IMG/VR virus record: IMGVR_UViG_3300043568_000719
Coordinates: 1 to 56,962 of that record
Direction: 5' to 3' (one strand)
Length of the DNA stretch: 56,962 bases
Source of the DNA: a virus
The position numbers and the translations under genes are program-made. The notes under the pieces are model-generated. The model did not search any database. It saw only the letters and a list, made by a program, of their open reading frames with translations, and was not told the DNA's origin. Positions 27,781 through 36,662 of the stretch are shown one piece after another; within the stretch, counting starts at the first letter, position 1; every line of letters begins with the position of its first letter.

Positions 27781-29150
27781 TATACTGTCTCCTTGCAGTC
27801 TTTATAGAAATTAGCCAATTCTGGAAATGTATTTACAAAATTGGTGCCACGACGTTTGTCATATTCTGTAAACCAATTAAAGAAGTCTCTACGCCCCTCT
27901 TTTACTTTATCTGGGGTATAGATAGCTGATTCCATGTATTTTACCACTCTTTCAAATTTAGCATACTCTAAGTCGTTGAATTTACTACGGTTTTTATCGT
28001 CTAAATTGGCTAGAATGAAGTCTAGGTGTCGGATCATGTAAGGCATAAACTGGTCTTTAGGCAGAATATTCATGTCGTACTGTAAAGGTTCTTTTAAGTA
28101 GGGCGTATCAAAGCGTATACGCTGCCATTTATTTTGATCAACACCATTATATTTCTCACGCCATTCTAAAATCTTTTCTAATAGACTTTGGAAGTTGGTT
28201 ACTGTTAGAATATTAAAAGTACACATAAATGTAATCGGTAACTGTGTTTGAGTTAGGTACGTATCTAAGTTACGTTCCCATACAGTTAAATCCAATCCTG
28301 TACGAATATATTCAGCAGGTGTGCCCCAAGTGTCCATACTGGTAAAAATTTTAAAATCTTTAATACAGCCTTTGGCAATTAGACTGTTTACCTTTTCTAC
28401 AAGTCGATCTATAAGGATAGGTTTAACTCCAAAATTAGTATTGATGTTTAATTCAAGATCAGGTAAAGGATTAACCAATAGATCATCTAACAATTTCCAT
28501 GTGCTAGATTGTAATAATGGTTCACCCCCTGTTATACGCAAGATAGTTAATGTCTTACGAACTTCAGGCCACCAACGCCACCATGCTTCTACATACGGAT
28601 TGGTTTCTTCTTCGTAAATTTGAAACCAGTCAATGTCGTTGCGATGATTCTTAACCATGTCGTACGGGCCATAATCTTTGATCTCTTTGTAGTAAGCACT
28701 GCTGTGTTTAGGATGGCAGTATCCGCATTTAAAATTGCATTCATTACCGAAACTAACTTCGATATATTGCGGATTTATATTTTGATCCCAATCGCCATCT
28801 TTGATCTGTTGGAATCTTTTATCTGTGTAGATAGTCGAGTTGCGTTCTTTGCGATCACTGACATAGTCGTTTCCCATGTCTTCGATATTCCAGCAATAAT
28901 TACAACCGCTGGGCTTTCCACCGTTGAGCATTTCTAGTCGTTCGTGTTTCTTTTGGTTTGTGTTATGTAATGCACTTGCATCTATAACAATCTCATCTAA
29001 AGGAATTTTATGAGGAGCGGGATGATAACAGCTGTGTGTTTCACCCGACTGAAGATATATCGTAGTGTGGTGCCACTTGGCCATGCAAAAAGTTGGCGAT
29101 ATCTCATTCATTATAGGAATAAATTTTTTAATTCTTGCTATATCGTCCAT
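27780..29150 (-). CDS. Radical SAM protein with extra N-terminal Cys cluster (456 aa)
   Basis: ATG 29150 has AAGGAA eight bases upstream and is preferred over the longer in-frame start at 29174. The SAM-binding cluster motif is NECNFKCGYCHPK (C138, C142, C145), followed by RITGGEPLLQSSTW. Before it lie four more cysteines, C22 in FCMAKW, C41 in SCYHPAPH, and C83 and C86 in GCNYCW, a layout I associate with twitch-type radical SAM proteins that bind an auxiliary cluster. The substrate is unknown. Context suggests sugar or peptide modification. The IscA-like carrier at 867 may help mature it. Confidence 0.88.
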   Translation of the reverse strand: MDDIARIKKFIPIMNEISPTFCMAKWHHTTIYLQSGETHSCYHPAPHKIPLDEIVIDASALHNTNQKKHERLEMLNGGKPSGCNYCWNIEDMGNDYVSDRKERNSTIYTDKRFQQIKDGDWDQNINPQYIEVSFGNECNFKCGYCHPKHSSAYYKEIKDYGPYDMVKNHRNDIDWFQIYEEETNPYVEAWWRWWPEVRKTLTILRITGGEPLLQSSTWKLLDDLLVNPLPDLELNINTNFGVKPILIDRLVEKVNSLIAKGCIKDFKIFTSMDTWGTPAEYIRTGLDLTVWERNLDTYLTQTQLPITFMCTFNILTVTNFQSLLEKILEWREKYNGVDQNKWQRIRFDTPYLKEPLQYDMNILPKDQFMPYMIRHLDFILANLDDKNRSKFNDLEYAKFERVVKYMESAIYTPDKVKEGRRDFFNWFTEYDKRRGTNFVNTFPELANFYKDCKETV

Positions 29151-30180
29151 CGAACTGTTCCTTGAGCCACACAAAATCGTTTATCATTTTTAGAGCTTGT
29201 AAATTTGTTTTGTTTTTTATGCCATAGTCTCGACCGCATGTAGATCCGTCAATAGCATATTGATCTTTAGATTCTTCACACCATACTCGTAATCGTTCCT
29301 GTGTTTCTGCATCTTGTTGACGAGCAATTACACGACTGGCTAATTTGGCGCATTCTCTAAATGCTGATTTCCAAGTGTTAAATGGATCAGTATTGAACCC
29401 ATTTATGTTTGAAACTTCTGGCATAGGTTTAAACCATCTGCTGATACTTGTGGTCATATCTGGTTTTGAAAGATCCATATCTATGGTCAGCTGCCTCGGC
29501 AAGAGTTTTACGCCACCGTTGCCGTATTCTAAACCATTTACTGGATTACGGCTTTTCCATACATGCACTGTAGATTTAGCGTTAAAATCATAGTAAGGAA
29601 TATGATAATTAAAATCAAAGGTATCTAAAATAATAGCATCTGCGTCTACCACATAAAACATGTCCGTAGATACTGCTGTTGCTGCTGCTATATGGGCTTG
29701 ATGTATGCCCTGCACATTCTTAATCCAGTGGATTTTATTTCCGTCGAGCCTAGATATCAATGATTGATATCGTTCTTCAGCGAATGGTTCATAATAGGAA
29801 ATGAATGCCACATCGAGCTTTTTAGGTCTGCTGGCTATAACATCTATTTGTTTTTTATTAGTAAAAAATCTGTAATCCCATTCACGTTGTAGTATCTTCG
29901 CAGACTTCGGAAACAAACAGACTCCGTCGTAATATTGATTATTTAGAAACACATGAATGTAACTCTCATCCCATTTGGTCACGCAATAATCTAAATGAAA
30001 GTCAGAATCTAATTCTACGTAGTCCCAAACTACCCAGAAAAATTTTGTAAATGCTCGAGACCTTACTTCTTCAAATGTTTGAACATGTTCGAGTTTTTGT
30101 GCGTTAGGAAATCTCAGTCGAAACTGCTGCCATGCTTGGGTGTCTATTGAGCCTGTACCGACATAGAATATATCATACAT
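29128..30180 (-). CDS. GT-A glycosyltransferase, long paralogue (350 aa)
   Basis: ATG 30180 follows an AGGGCGG site; the earlier in-frame codon is TTG. Residues 1-120 form an extra alpha/beta domain (MYDIFYVGTGSIDTQAW onward). From residue 122 the protein parallels the gene at 30173: LDVAFISYYEPFAEERYQSL, HQAHIAAATAVSTDMFYVVD, the metal-binding D179-A-D181, and RNPVNGLEYGNGGVKLLP. The D-x-D and its preceding hydrophobic strand mark a GT2-like nucleotide-sugar transferase. Donor and acceptor unknown. It overlaps the radical SAM gene. Confidence 0.72.
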   Translation of the reverse strand: MYDIFYVGTGSIDTQAWQQFRLRFPNAQKLEHVQTFEEVRSRAFTKFFWVVWDYVELDSDFHLDYCVTKWDESYIHVFLNNQYYDGVCLFPKSAKILQREWDYRFFTNKKQIDVIASRPKKLDVAFISYYEPFAEERYQSLISRLDGNKIHWIKNVQGIHQAHIAAATAVSTDMFYVVDADAIILDTFDFNYHIPYYDFNAKSTVHVWKSRNPVNGLEYGNGGVKLLPRQLTIDMDLSKPDMTTSISRWFKPMPEVSNINGFNTDPFNTWKSAFRECAKLASRVIARQQDAETQERLRVWCEESKDQYAIDGSTCGRDYGIKNKTNLQALKMINDFVWLKEQFDGRYSKN

Positions 30181-31084
30181 TGTCAACCGCCCTGTAATAC
30201 GTCAAACCTAAATTGATTGTTTCATCATATAGATCCAATGTATATTTGCTCTGTGCTGCATCAAGAAACGGCCAATCAAATCCCAACTGTTGTTTGATCT
30301 TTTCGCCAAGGTCTCGAATAGCTGTGTCGAGATCCCGTCCATTGTCTTGCTCATAAGGTCGTCCGTACTGCTCCCATATGCCTCTAAGAATTTCAAAATC
30401 TCGTACTTCCACATAATTCCAGTCTGTGCAATTAGCCAGCCATGTGCCTAATCTAGCACCATAGACTGCATACATACCGTTTTCTTCATGAGCGCCAACT
30501 GTGGACCACATACGCAGTCTATGTATGTTATGCCACCAAATCTGTTCTCGGATTTCTTGGGGTGGTACACGTACTCCGTCAAGCAGCGTCATCTTAACAC
30601 CTTCGCGGAATCCTGCTCTCCACGCCTGGAACGGTGATCCTGTAATAACACTTTCACTGTAAACTCTGGGAAAATTGCGATATCCATCCTCCCAACAAAA
30701 ATCTACTTGACCTCGATCGCTGTCGCTGTTCTCATGAGTTTTCATATTAAGGACAAAATCTTTCTTCCAGATTTTTAATCCGCCGTTGCCATAGCGTAAG
30801 CCATTGATGCTGTTTCGACCACACCATCCATATACCTGGATCTTAGGATCGTCCATGTTGAGATCTAAATTAAAAAATGAAGGATCAACAATGTTATCTG
30901 CATCTACTGTGATAAACCAATCTGTTTCTGATAATTCAGCCGCGGCTTTGTGAGCATGATCGCTGCCCTTTACTCCATGAACACGCTTGGCCCAAGGCAC
31001 CTTGGCGCAGAGATCAGCGTAGTGAAGATCTGCATTAGGTTCGTCGTAGCTTAAAAACACTACATCAAATTCTACTGTTTTCAT
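30173..31084 (-). CDS. GT-A glycosyltransferase, short paralogue (303 aa)
   Basis: The protein starts MKTVEFDVVFLSYDEPNADL and has KGSDHAHKAAAELSETDWFI leading to the D61-A-D63 metal motif, then CGRNSINGLRYGNGGLKIWK and a C-terminal helical region. These features match a GT2-like fold and are closely parallel to the second half of the neighbouring gene at 29128, so a tandem duplication is likely. All catalytic acidic residues appear kept in both. It overlaps its neighbours at both ends by a few bases. Confidence 0.72.
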   Translation of the reverse strand: MKTVEFDVVFLSYDEPNADLHYADLCAKVPWAKRVHGVKGSDHAHKAAAELSETDWFITVDADNIVDPSFFNLDLNMDDPKIQVYGWCGRNSINGLRYGNGGLKIWKKDFVLNMKTHENSDSDRGQVDFCWEDGYRNFPRVYSESVITGSPFQAWRAGFREGVKMTLLDGVRVPPQEIREQIWWHNIHRLRMWSTVGAHEENGMYAVYGARLGTWLANCTDWNYVEVRDFEILRGIWEQYGRPYEQDNGRDLDTAIRDLGEKIKQQLGFDWPFLDAAQSKYTLDLYDETINLGLTYYRAVDNV

Positions 31085-31707
31085 TTATATTCTATCACGT
31101 AATTTTTAAACAATCGTCTTGTATATACACTGAACTGGTCAAAGTCAATATTTTTCACCGTCACAGTCTTACCGATAAGATCATTGATCGTGATAACATG
31201 ATTCTGATACAATATGTTAGGATCGTTATATGCGGTGATTAAAAAATTCATTTCAGTGCTGCCATCCCAGACAAAGTTTCTTCGTTGGCCTTCAGTCTTT
31301 GATTTTTTTGTTCCGCCGAATTCCTGTGACAATTGTATTTTTAATGTTTTAGTTCGTTTAGTGTATGTTAAGTATACATCCGGTTTTGTGACTGCGGAAT
31401 ATTCTGTTGAAATAATTCTATGCAGTACATCATCGAGCTTGATTAAAGTTTTCAATTCTGCAATTTCTAAATTTCCTGAGCTGATGTCTATCATGCAGTT
31501 TTCTATCTGTATCTCCGCATTGATTATAGATTCAGCTAAATGACTATCTACAACGACTTTATTGACTTCGTTGGGAAAAGCATAATCGGGACCAATGCTA
31601 ATGACCTTGCCAGTAGTGGGGTCAAACACTGCGGCGTAAACCGTAGGTGCGGGCTTATACTCCGCTATCCATTTTTCAAAATCTTCTATGGTTTCTATAG
31701 TTTCCAT
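31081..31707 (-). CDS. Unassigned protein in the sugar operon (208 aa)
   Basis: The product begins METIETIEDFEKWIAEYKPA and has a strand-rich N-terminal half (TVYAAVFDPTTGKVISIGP), then EIAELKTLIKLDDVLHR and YLTYTKRTKTLKIQLSQEFG, and ends FSVYTRRLFKNYVIEYK. Soluble, no Cys-rich or D-x-D motif. I recognise no family. It has AGAGGA before its ATG and overlaps neighbours on both sides, so it is clearly part of the operon. It may be a structural or acceptor protein rather than an enzyme; that is a guess. Confidence 0.55.
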   Translation of the reverse strand: METIETIEDFEKWIAEYKPAPTVYAAVFDPTTGKVISIGPDYAFPNEVNKVVVDSHLAESIINAEIQIENCMIDISSGNLEIAELKTLIKLDDVLHRIISTEYSAVTKPDVYLTYTKRTKTLKIQLSQEFGGTKKSKTEGQRRNFVWDGSTEMNFLITAYNDPNILYQNHVITINDLIGKTVTVKNIDFDQFSVYTRRLFKNYVIEYK

Positions 31708-32534
31708 GCTATTTCCTCTAAGATGTTAATTACTTCATCGGTGATTTTATCTTTTTCTACATAATGTACAATGTCATGCTGTTGGTAATTGCCAATTTTT
31801 AATTGTGCTTTTTTGTCAAGATAAAATCCCACGTGGTTACTCCAGGTGTCTGCAGGCCAAGGCCAATTCTGTATCATAGGCTTCATGTGAACAATCCTAG
31901 GAAACTCTAATGGATATGCTATTTGATCTGATATGTCTAGGATTTTTGCTGCTAGAGCAAACGCTTCGTCTGTGCCTACTATCTTGGGTTTATATTCTGA
32001 CAAAAACACATTGGCAAACTCCACAGGATTTTTAATAATGTGTCTGCCCAGGTCAAAAAAGTCTCGAGCCATTTGAGAATCTTTAGCGAAAAATGTCCAC
32101 ATAGAGTATACATCAGGCAGATGATTTTTATCAAAGCATTTGCGGTAAGTTCTATCAGTGACTATCTGTGCTCTATATGTATGAACCTTGTTGGCAATAT
32201 ACAGCTGGGAGTTTTCAACATGATAATCAATCCAATGACTATAGTCCCGCATAAACAGCATGTCAGCATCCAAACATACAGTATGGTCAAACGGTGTCAG
32301 CTGATCCATCCAGCTACGTCCGTCCCAAAATGTTTCTTGATTCCATTCTATAACATGATCAAACACCCACGGGCTTTTAAGTTTTTGTAATTTCGATTGA
32401 TCATCTATGACCAATGCTACTTTGTCGTAGCCTGGCTTTTGAGTGTTCTTGATACTGAGCGCAAGGGCGTAGGCCATACTGAGATAATCAACTGTGTCAT
32501 GTTCTGCAACTATCAGAAGATATCCAAAATTCAT
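31695..32534 (-). CDS. GT-A type glycosyltransferase (279 aa)
   Basis: ATG 32534 overlaps the previous stop (ATGA) and has GGAG nine bases before it, so the longer Cys-rich frame upstream is not used. The product starts MNFGYLLIVAEHDTVDYLSM, then AYALALSIKNTQKPGYDKVA, VIEWNQETFWDGRSWMDQLT and PFDHTVCLDADMLFMRD with D89-A-D91 as the metal site. This is the pattern of nucleotide-diphospho-sugar transferases of the GT8-like type. Donor and acceptor are unknown. It pairs with the related gene at 32531. Confidence 0.72.
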   Translation of the reverse strand: MNFGYLLIVAEHDTVDYLSMAYALALSIKNTQKPGYDKVALVIDDQSKLQKLKSPWVFDHVIEWNQETFWDGRSWMDQLTPFDHTVCLDADMLFMRDYSHWIDYHVENSQLYIANKVHTYRAQIVTDRTYRKCFDKNHLPDVYSMWTFFAKDSQMARDFFDLGRHIIKNPVEFANVFLSEYKPKIVGTDEAFALAAKILDISDQIAYPLEFPRIVHMKPMIQNWPWPADTWSNHVGFYLDKKAQLKIGNYQQHDIVHYVEKDKITDEVINILEEIAWKL

Positions 32535-33391
32535 ATCATCTCCAATAACTGCTGTTTGTGTCTCACAATACTTTGTTTGTTCATGATATGAATATCTAAT
32601 CCGCGAACAGCAGCAGCACAATATGTATTGTCTAATTTGTAGTCAACTAAAAATTTCAATGTAGGTCCATCAACTTCGTATAGTATGTCTTTGTCTAACG
32701 CTGATAATACCGCTGGCAGACGGCCTAATACAGTTTCTTCAAACCCGTCTAACAGATGTTTGGCAACACTGAAGGCAATGTCGTTTCTAAACTGTCTGTG
32801 ATCAAATCTAAAAACATCAGCATAGTACAGATAATTTTGTTTGACATATTCCACTGTGTCAAAAAACAGTTTAGACGCAGAATTTTTAGTAAACATCACT
32901 GTGGTGGCCCAATATAGTTTTACTCCGGTTTCGGAAATGTTGACATCGAGATATCCTAATCTGTGTTGACTGTAAATGTCGTTGATAGATTCTCCTATCA
33001 TTATGTCTTGATCAATATCCCAATAGCTGTTGAGGTTATCGGACAGTATGAAATAATCACTGTCGATCAACAGTGTTCGATCATATGGGGTTAATTCCCA
33101 AGCCGAATGTCTGTTGGTATTCGTGAACGGAACCATCTGTCCATCGATACCATCTCTGAGAAATCGTTGATTTCCGGTCTGTGGTTTTTCAGTTAATATA
33201 ATCTTGTCAAATACAGTATTGGCCAAATCAAAGACCAAGCTCTGTTTCATCCAATCAATAGTAGTAGCATCAGTGACCAAACTCACTGGCACATCAAGAT
33301 GTTTTTTGGCTAAGCCTCCGCTGATTATGCTGAGCAAGGCATAATCCACCGTGCGGTTATTATACGCATAGATCAAGATGCCTTTGGTCAT
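32531..33391 (-). CDS. GT-A type glycosyltransferase (286 aa)
   Basis: The product opens MTKGILIYAYNNRTVDYALL with LSIISGGLAKKHLDVPVSLV and has LTPYDRTLLIDSDYFILSDN with the D110-S-D112 metal motif, then a second half with KLYWATTVMFTKNS and RQFRNDIAFSVAKHLLDGF. Order and motif match the neighbouring gene at 31695, so the two are probably related. The second gene of the operon, it overlaps its neighbours by four bases at each end. A role in adding a sugar to a phage or host acceptor is inferred. Confidence 0.72.
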   Translation of the reverse strand: MTKGILIYAYNNRTVDYALLSIISGGLAKKHLDVPVSLVTDATTIDWMKQSLVFDLANTVFDKIILTEKPQTGNQRFLRDGIDGQMVPFTNTNRHSAWELTPYDRTLLIDSDYFILSDNLNSYWDIDQDIMIGESINDIYSQHRLGYLDVNISETGVKLYWATTVMFTKNSASKLFFDTVEYVKQNYLYYADVFRFDHRQFRNDIAFSVAKHLLDGFEETVLGRLPAVLSALDKDILYEVDGPTLKFLVDYKLDNTYCAAAVRGLDIHIMNKQSIVRHKQQLLEMI

Positions 33392-33738
33392 GACTGTATT
33401 AATTTTTCCACAGATCTGCTTTTTTTGATCTGCTGATATTGAGCAAAATATTCATTAGTGACTTCGAAATATCTGCTGAATATTTCATCACAGAATGTCT
33501 GTACATCACTGATCAACACGGGATTTTGGTTAACGTCAAGCAGTACTATGTCTGTGAGTCTGCCTTTGGCGCACAGCATCTCTACAAAAGTCAGCAGGTC
33601 CCTGTCAATGCGGAATATGCCACCACTGTGGCCATAGTTGAGTTTGGCTTCAGATCTTTCTTTGAGGACTTTTTTCTGGATAGAAAAAGTCTGTTGATAA
33701 TTGGCAAAATCCAAAGCTGCTTTCAGCTGCTGTTGCAT
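33388..33738 (-). CDS. Conserved phage protein, first gene of the sugar operon (116 aa)
   Basis: The ATG has AGGAG six bases before it and a late promoter just upstream. The product has MQQQLKAALDFANYQQTFSI, then QKKVLKERSEAKLNYGHSGG, RIDRDLLTFVEMLCAKGRLT and DIVLLDVNQNPVLISDVQTF, ending in an acidic, aromatic, helical region EVTNEYFAQYQQIKKSRS. As I recall, relatives commonly follow fibre genes in marine T4-like phages. Function unknown; its place between the fibre module and the glycan genes suggests a link with fibre assembly or modification. Confidence 0.65.
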   Translation of the reverse strand: MQQQLKAALDFANYQQTFSIQKKVLKERSEAKLNYGHSGGIFRIDRDLLTFVEMLCAKGRLTDIVLLDVNQNPVLISDVQTFCDEIFSRYFEVTNEYFAQYQQIKKSRSVEKLIQS

Positions 33739-33766
33739 ACATTCTCCTAATATAAACTGCGTAGTT

Positions 33767-33774
33767 TATTTATA
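33767..33774 (-). promoter_or_regulatory. Exact late promoter (TATAAATA) of the sugar operon
   Basis: Read on the minus strand, TATAAATA runs 33774 to 33767. The start would fall near 33761, giving about 22 bases of leader with AGGAG at 33748-33744 before ATG 33738. A seven-base-pair hairpin (33752-33758 with 33763-33769) overlaps the promoter, so only read-through messages would carry both arms. Confidence 0.75.
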
Positions 33775-33793
33775 GGAGTAGGTATGTGTTGAA

Positions 33794-35710
33794 TTAAAAA
33801 TAGAAGAACAGTCGCATACGGTTAGTCAGATTCTGCACTATGGTCTGAAGTTGAGCTGCTGGAATATCAGCAGCGGTGGTGCTTAATAACATTGTCACAG
33901 CTAAGACATTTGTGCTGCCACTCATTTTCAATTGCGCAGATAATTGTTCACCAGAAGTGGGAGCTGAAAATGTTACTGTGCCGAACACAGAGTTCCATCT
34001 AGGGTGCCCTATCAGTAGGAATAGATCGCATACGTTTTTGTTGGCTCCACCATAAGTACATCTTCGATATGCGTACACTTGAAATGTGTTGACTGTGGCA
34101 TTTTCATAGATAAATCCAGCGGACACATCCGTTGTCCCACCTGTGGCACGACCAGTTTTACCCCAACCTACGGTTCTGTTAGATCCCGGACGATAGCCAA
34201 ATGCTGTAAGCGGGCGACTGGTAGGATAATTGCCTGCGGGATAGTAGACCGGTTGAGTTGGATCCGGTGCTGGGTCATCATTTAAAACGTATACTCCCGG
34301 ATTTCGCCGATCGGCTGGAATATCCTGATCACCATATCCGAAAGTTTTCACATAAAAATCACCGTCATATATCGTGGTGGTTTTAGCAACTTGGTATCGA
34401 ATACTCGGGCCAGGAGTAGGACCCAACCCAGCAACAGTATTCACGTATTGAGCAAAAAAATCGGAATCATTGGCTGGGATAGTCCAATTTCCCCCTATTG
34501 GGAAATTAAAGAGGGCACCACCACCGACACTGCCATTAGACACATATTGATCAAACGCTCTGCCGTCGCTTGTTAAGATTCCATCATCGATTCCATCTAA
34601 CCTGTACGGAGACATAGAAATAGGCGATGTGTACTCACTGAGATAGTTGTTGAGATCAAACACCAAGCTGTCGAAAAATATTGATGGTGAGTATGTAGCC
34701 AGTCCTGCAGGCGGTGTATAATCAGCTGATATAGCACCTATACCCAATGTGGGCTGTGTTACTGTAAACACTGCGCTGGAGGGAACCATGATTCCTGTTG
34801 CATACCGTAGATTACATGATACTGTGAGTGTGCCGTCTACTAAATCAGCAGGCGGTACAGGATCTGGTCCAAACGCTCTGCTTGGAGGAATACTCACTAC
34901 TGGATCAGTATATCCGTCTGTGAATACCACACGGATTTCACCGTAGGCAGCTGTGCCTGTGGCGTTGTTAGCTACATCAGTTACACGAGCCTGCAACTGT
35001 ATATTATTAGAACCATAAGGGCTAGAAGCTGTACCAGTATAATATGTTTGAAATGTACTGGTACAACGATACCAATTTAGGCCATCGCTGGGTGTTGTAC
35101 CTGTGCCGGGAGTGTTTGCTCCAAAAATCTGTGTGCCTACTGCTGTTAACAGATTTGACCATGCTGTGTTCTGGGCGGAGGTAGTGCCACCAGTTCTGGC
35201 TGCACTAATTCGTATCTGTCCGCCGCTGTTGAAAAACCAACGAGCTTCGTTGGCGCTGCCGAAATAAAATCCTATCACACAACTCACAGTTCCGTTCCAT
35301 GCATTAGTTTTGGTCTGCGATATAGCAGCAGTAACTACACTTTCTCCTGCTGCCACGGTGAATCTATTTGTGGTGATATTGTTGGCCCAATCATCGTACT
35401 GCTTCTGTGGCACATCCAGTGTGCCAGTGTCTGGTGTAAAGGTTGAAGTATATCGAATGGTGTTACCTTCAGCTACCTGAGCTGTGGTAGGATTTGAACC
35501 ATTGATATGTTTGTAGGCATTAATCACATCGTATCGAAGGTTAGCCCATTCGTTGATAGTGACCTTGTTGCCTTCTGCTACAGCAACACTGTTGATTCGT
35601 GCCTGTTGGCCCCAACCAAAATTTCCGGAACCACTACCTAAAATGGAAACCATCTTGTTTCTGATATCGTTGTAATCTGCTTGGATTATTTTGCTATTAA
35701 CAGCTGGCAT
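33794..35710 (-). CDS. Virion structural protein, long paralogue (638 aa)
   Basis: The protein is Gly, Thr, Ser, Asn and Tyr-rich, as in phage fibre and tail proteins. Its N-terminal 310 residues parallel the gene at 35727: N-F-G-W-G-Q, NEWANLRYDVINAYKHINGS, NRFTVAAGESVV, EARWFFNSGGQIRISAARTG, and SSPYGSNNIQLQARV. The last 330 residues are an added beta-rich region (for example PIGGNWTIPANDSDFFAQYV) with no known family. It is the last gene of the fibre module. It is soluble with no signal. An adhesin or decorating protein is likely. The start has a weak ribosome site, so coupling from upstream may matter. Confidence 0.68.
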   Translation of the reverse strand: MPAVNSKIIQADYNDIRNKMVSILGSGSGNFGWGQQARINSVAVAEGNKVTINEWANLRYDVINAYKHINGSNPTTAQVAEGNTIRYTSTFTPDTGTLDVPQKQYDDWANNITTNRFTVAAGESVVTAAISQTKTNAWNGTVSCVIGFYFGSANEARWFFNSGGQIRISAARTGGTTSAQNTAWSNLLTAVGTQIFGANTPGTGTTPSDGLNWYRCTSTFQTYYTGTASSPYGSNNIQLQARVTDVANNATGTAAYGEIRVVFTDGYTDPVVSIPPSRAFGPDPVPPADLVDGTLTVSCNLRYATGIMVPSSAVFTVTQPTLGIGAISADYTPPAGLATYSPSIFFDSLVFDLNNYLSEYTSPISMSPYRLDGIDDGILTSDGRAFDQYVSNGSVGGGALFNFPIGGNWTIPANDSDFFAQYVNTVAGLGPTPGPSIRYQVAKTTTIYDGDFYVKTFGYGDQDIPADRRNPGVYVLNDDPAPDPTQPVYYPAGNYPTSRPLTAFGYRPGSNRTVGWGKTGRATGGTTDVSAGFIYENATVNTFQVYAYRRCTYGGANKNVCDLFLLIGHPRWNSVFGTVTFSAPTSGEQLSAQLKMSGSTNVLAVTMLLSTTAADIPAAQLQTIVQNLTNRMRLFFYF

Positions 35711-35726
35711 AGGAATATTTACTTAA

Positions 35727-36662
35727 TTAACTGGCGGAGATAGCAGAAAGTGAATATGTTGGACTGGTTACAGTAAACGTTCCGCTCGGCTGTAACTGAC
35801 CTGACGCTTTTAATTCTTGTACAGAAATTGTCAATGTTCCGTCTACTGTATCGCCTGGCGGGAATCCCGCAGCTGATGGAACGAACCCAGTCGTAGGTAC
35901 GGGATCCGGAACCGGATCAACATATGAATCTAAAAGAGTGATCCTAATTAAAATCTGTGTTGCTGTTCCGGAAGAATTATCAGATACATTGCAACTGGCT
36001 TCTAATCTATAACTGTTAGCAGAATAAGGTGTGCTGAGACTGTTGGTATAAAACTGTTGATAGGAATTGGTCAATGTATAAAAATTTACGTTTGGATTAG
36101 TATCAGCTCCAAAAGACACTGTGCCTACACTGGCCAAAAAATTCTTCCAAGCATTTACTTGAGGAGTAGCTGACCCGCCTGTGATCTGAGAAGATGCTCT
36201 AATTTTTCCGCCACTGTTAAAAAAATATCTTGCAGCGGCAGCAGTTAAAAATGTCACAGTTATCACTGTCTGCGCCTGTGTGCTCCATGCACTGCTATAA
36301 GTAACATTGCCCACGGCAGCAACTGCTGATTGATTCCCGGCTATGTTAAATCTATTTGCTACCGCCTGCTCCATTAGAATGTCATAGTTGGTATTAGGAG
36401 AACTCACTCCATACCCTATAGGATCTCCTACGTTTACTGTGGCTATCGCTGGCACAACTCCGTCTTGATGCAATCGAATATTGATAATATCGTATCGCAG
36501 CGCATCCCACTGTGCTTTAGTTATAGTGTTGCCGGTAAACACATCAGCAGATTGCACAGTCTGCCCGTAGCCTCTAGTAGTGGACCCTGTGCCTAATATA
36601 GATTGAGCTTTGTCTTGTATGGCGACAAACTGGGATGCCAGTATGTTTGTACCTAAAGTCAT
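35727..36662 (-). CDS. Virion structural protein, short paralogue (311 aa)
   Basis: It starts with MTLGTNILASQFVAIQDKAQ, then G-Y-G-Q, KAQWDALRYDIINIRLHQDG, NRFNIAGNQSAVAAVG, AARYFFNSGGKIRASSQITG, and STPYSANSYRLEASC. The same elements occur in order in the gene at 33794, so both arose by duplication. It ends where the longer paralogue continues into an extra region. The ATG shares one base with the previous stop (TAATG). Probably a fibre- or tail-associated protein; the exact position in the virion is unknown. Confidence 0.68.
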   Translation of the reverse strand: MTLGTNILASQFVAIQDKAQSILGTGSTTRGYGQTVQSADVFTGNTITKAQWDALRYDIINIRLHQDGVVPAIATVNVGDPIGYGVSSPNTNYDILMEQAVANRFNIAGNQSAVAAVGNVTYSSAWSTQAQTVITVTFLTAAAARYFFNSGGKIRASSQITGGSATPQVNAWKNFLASVGTVSFGADTNPNVNFYTLTNSYQQFYTNSLSTPYSANSYRLEASCNVSDNSSGTATQILIRITLLDSYVDPVPDPVPTTGFVPSAAGFPPGDTVDGTLTISVQELKASGQLQPSGTFTVTSPTYSLSAISAS

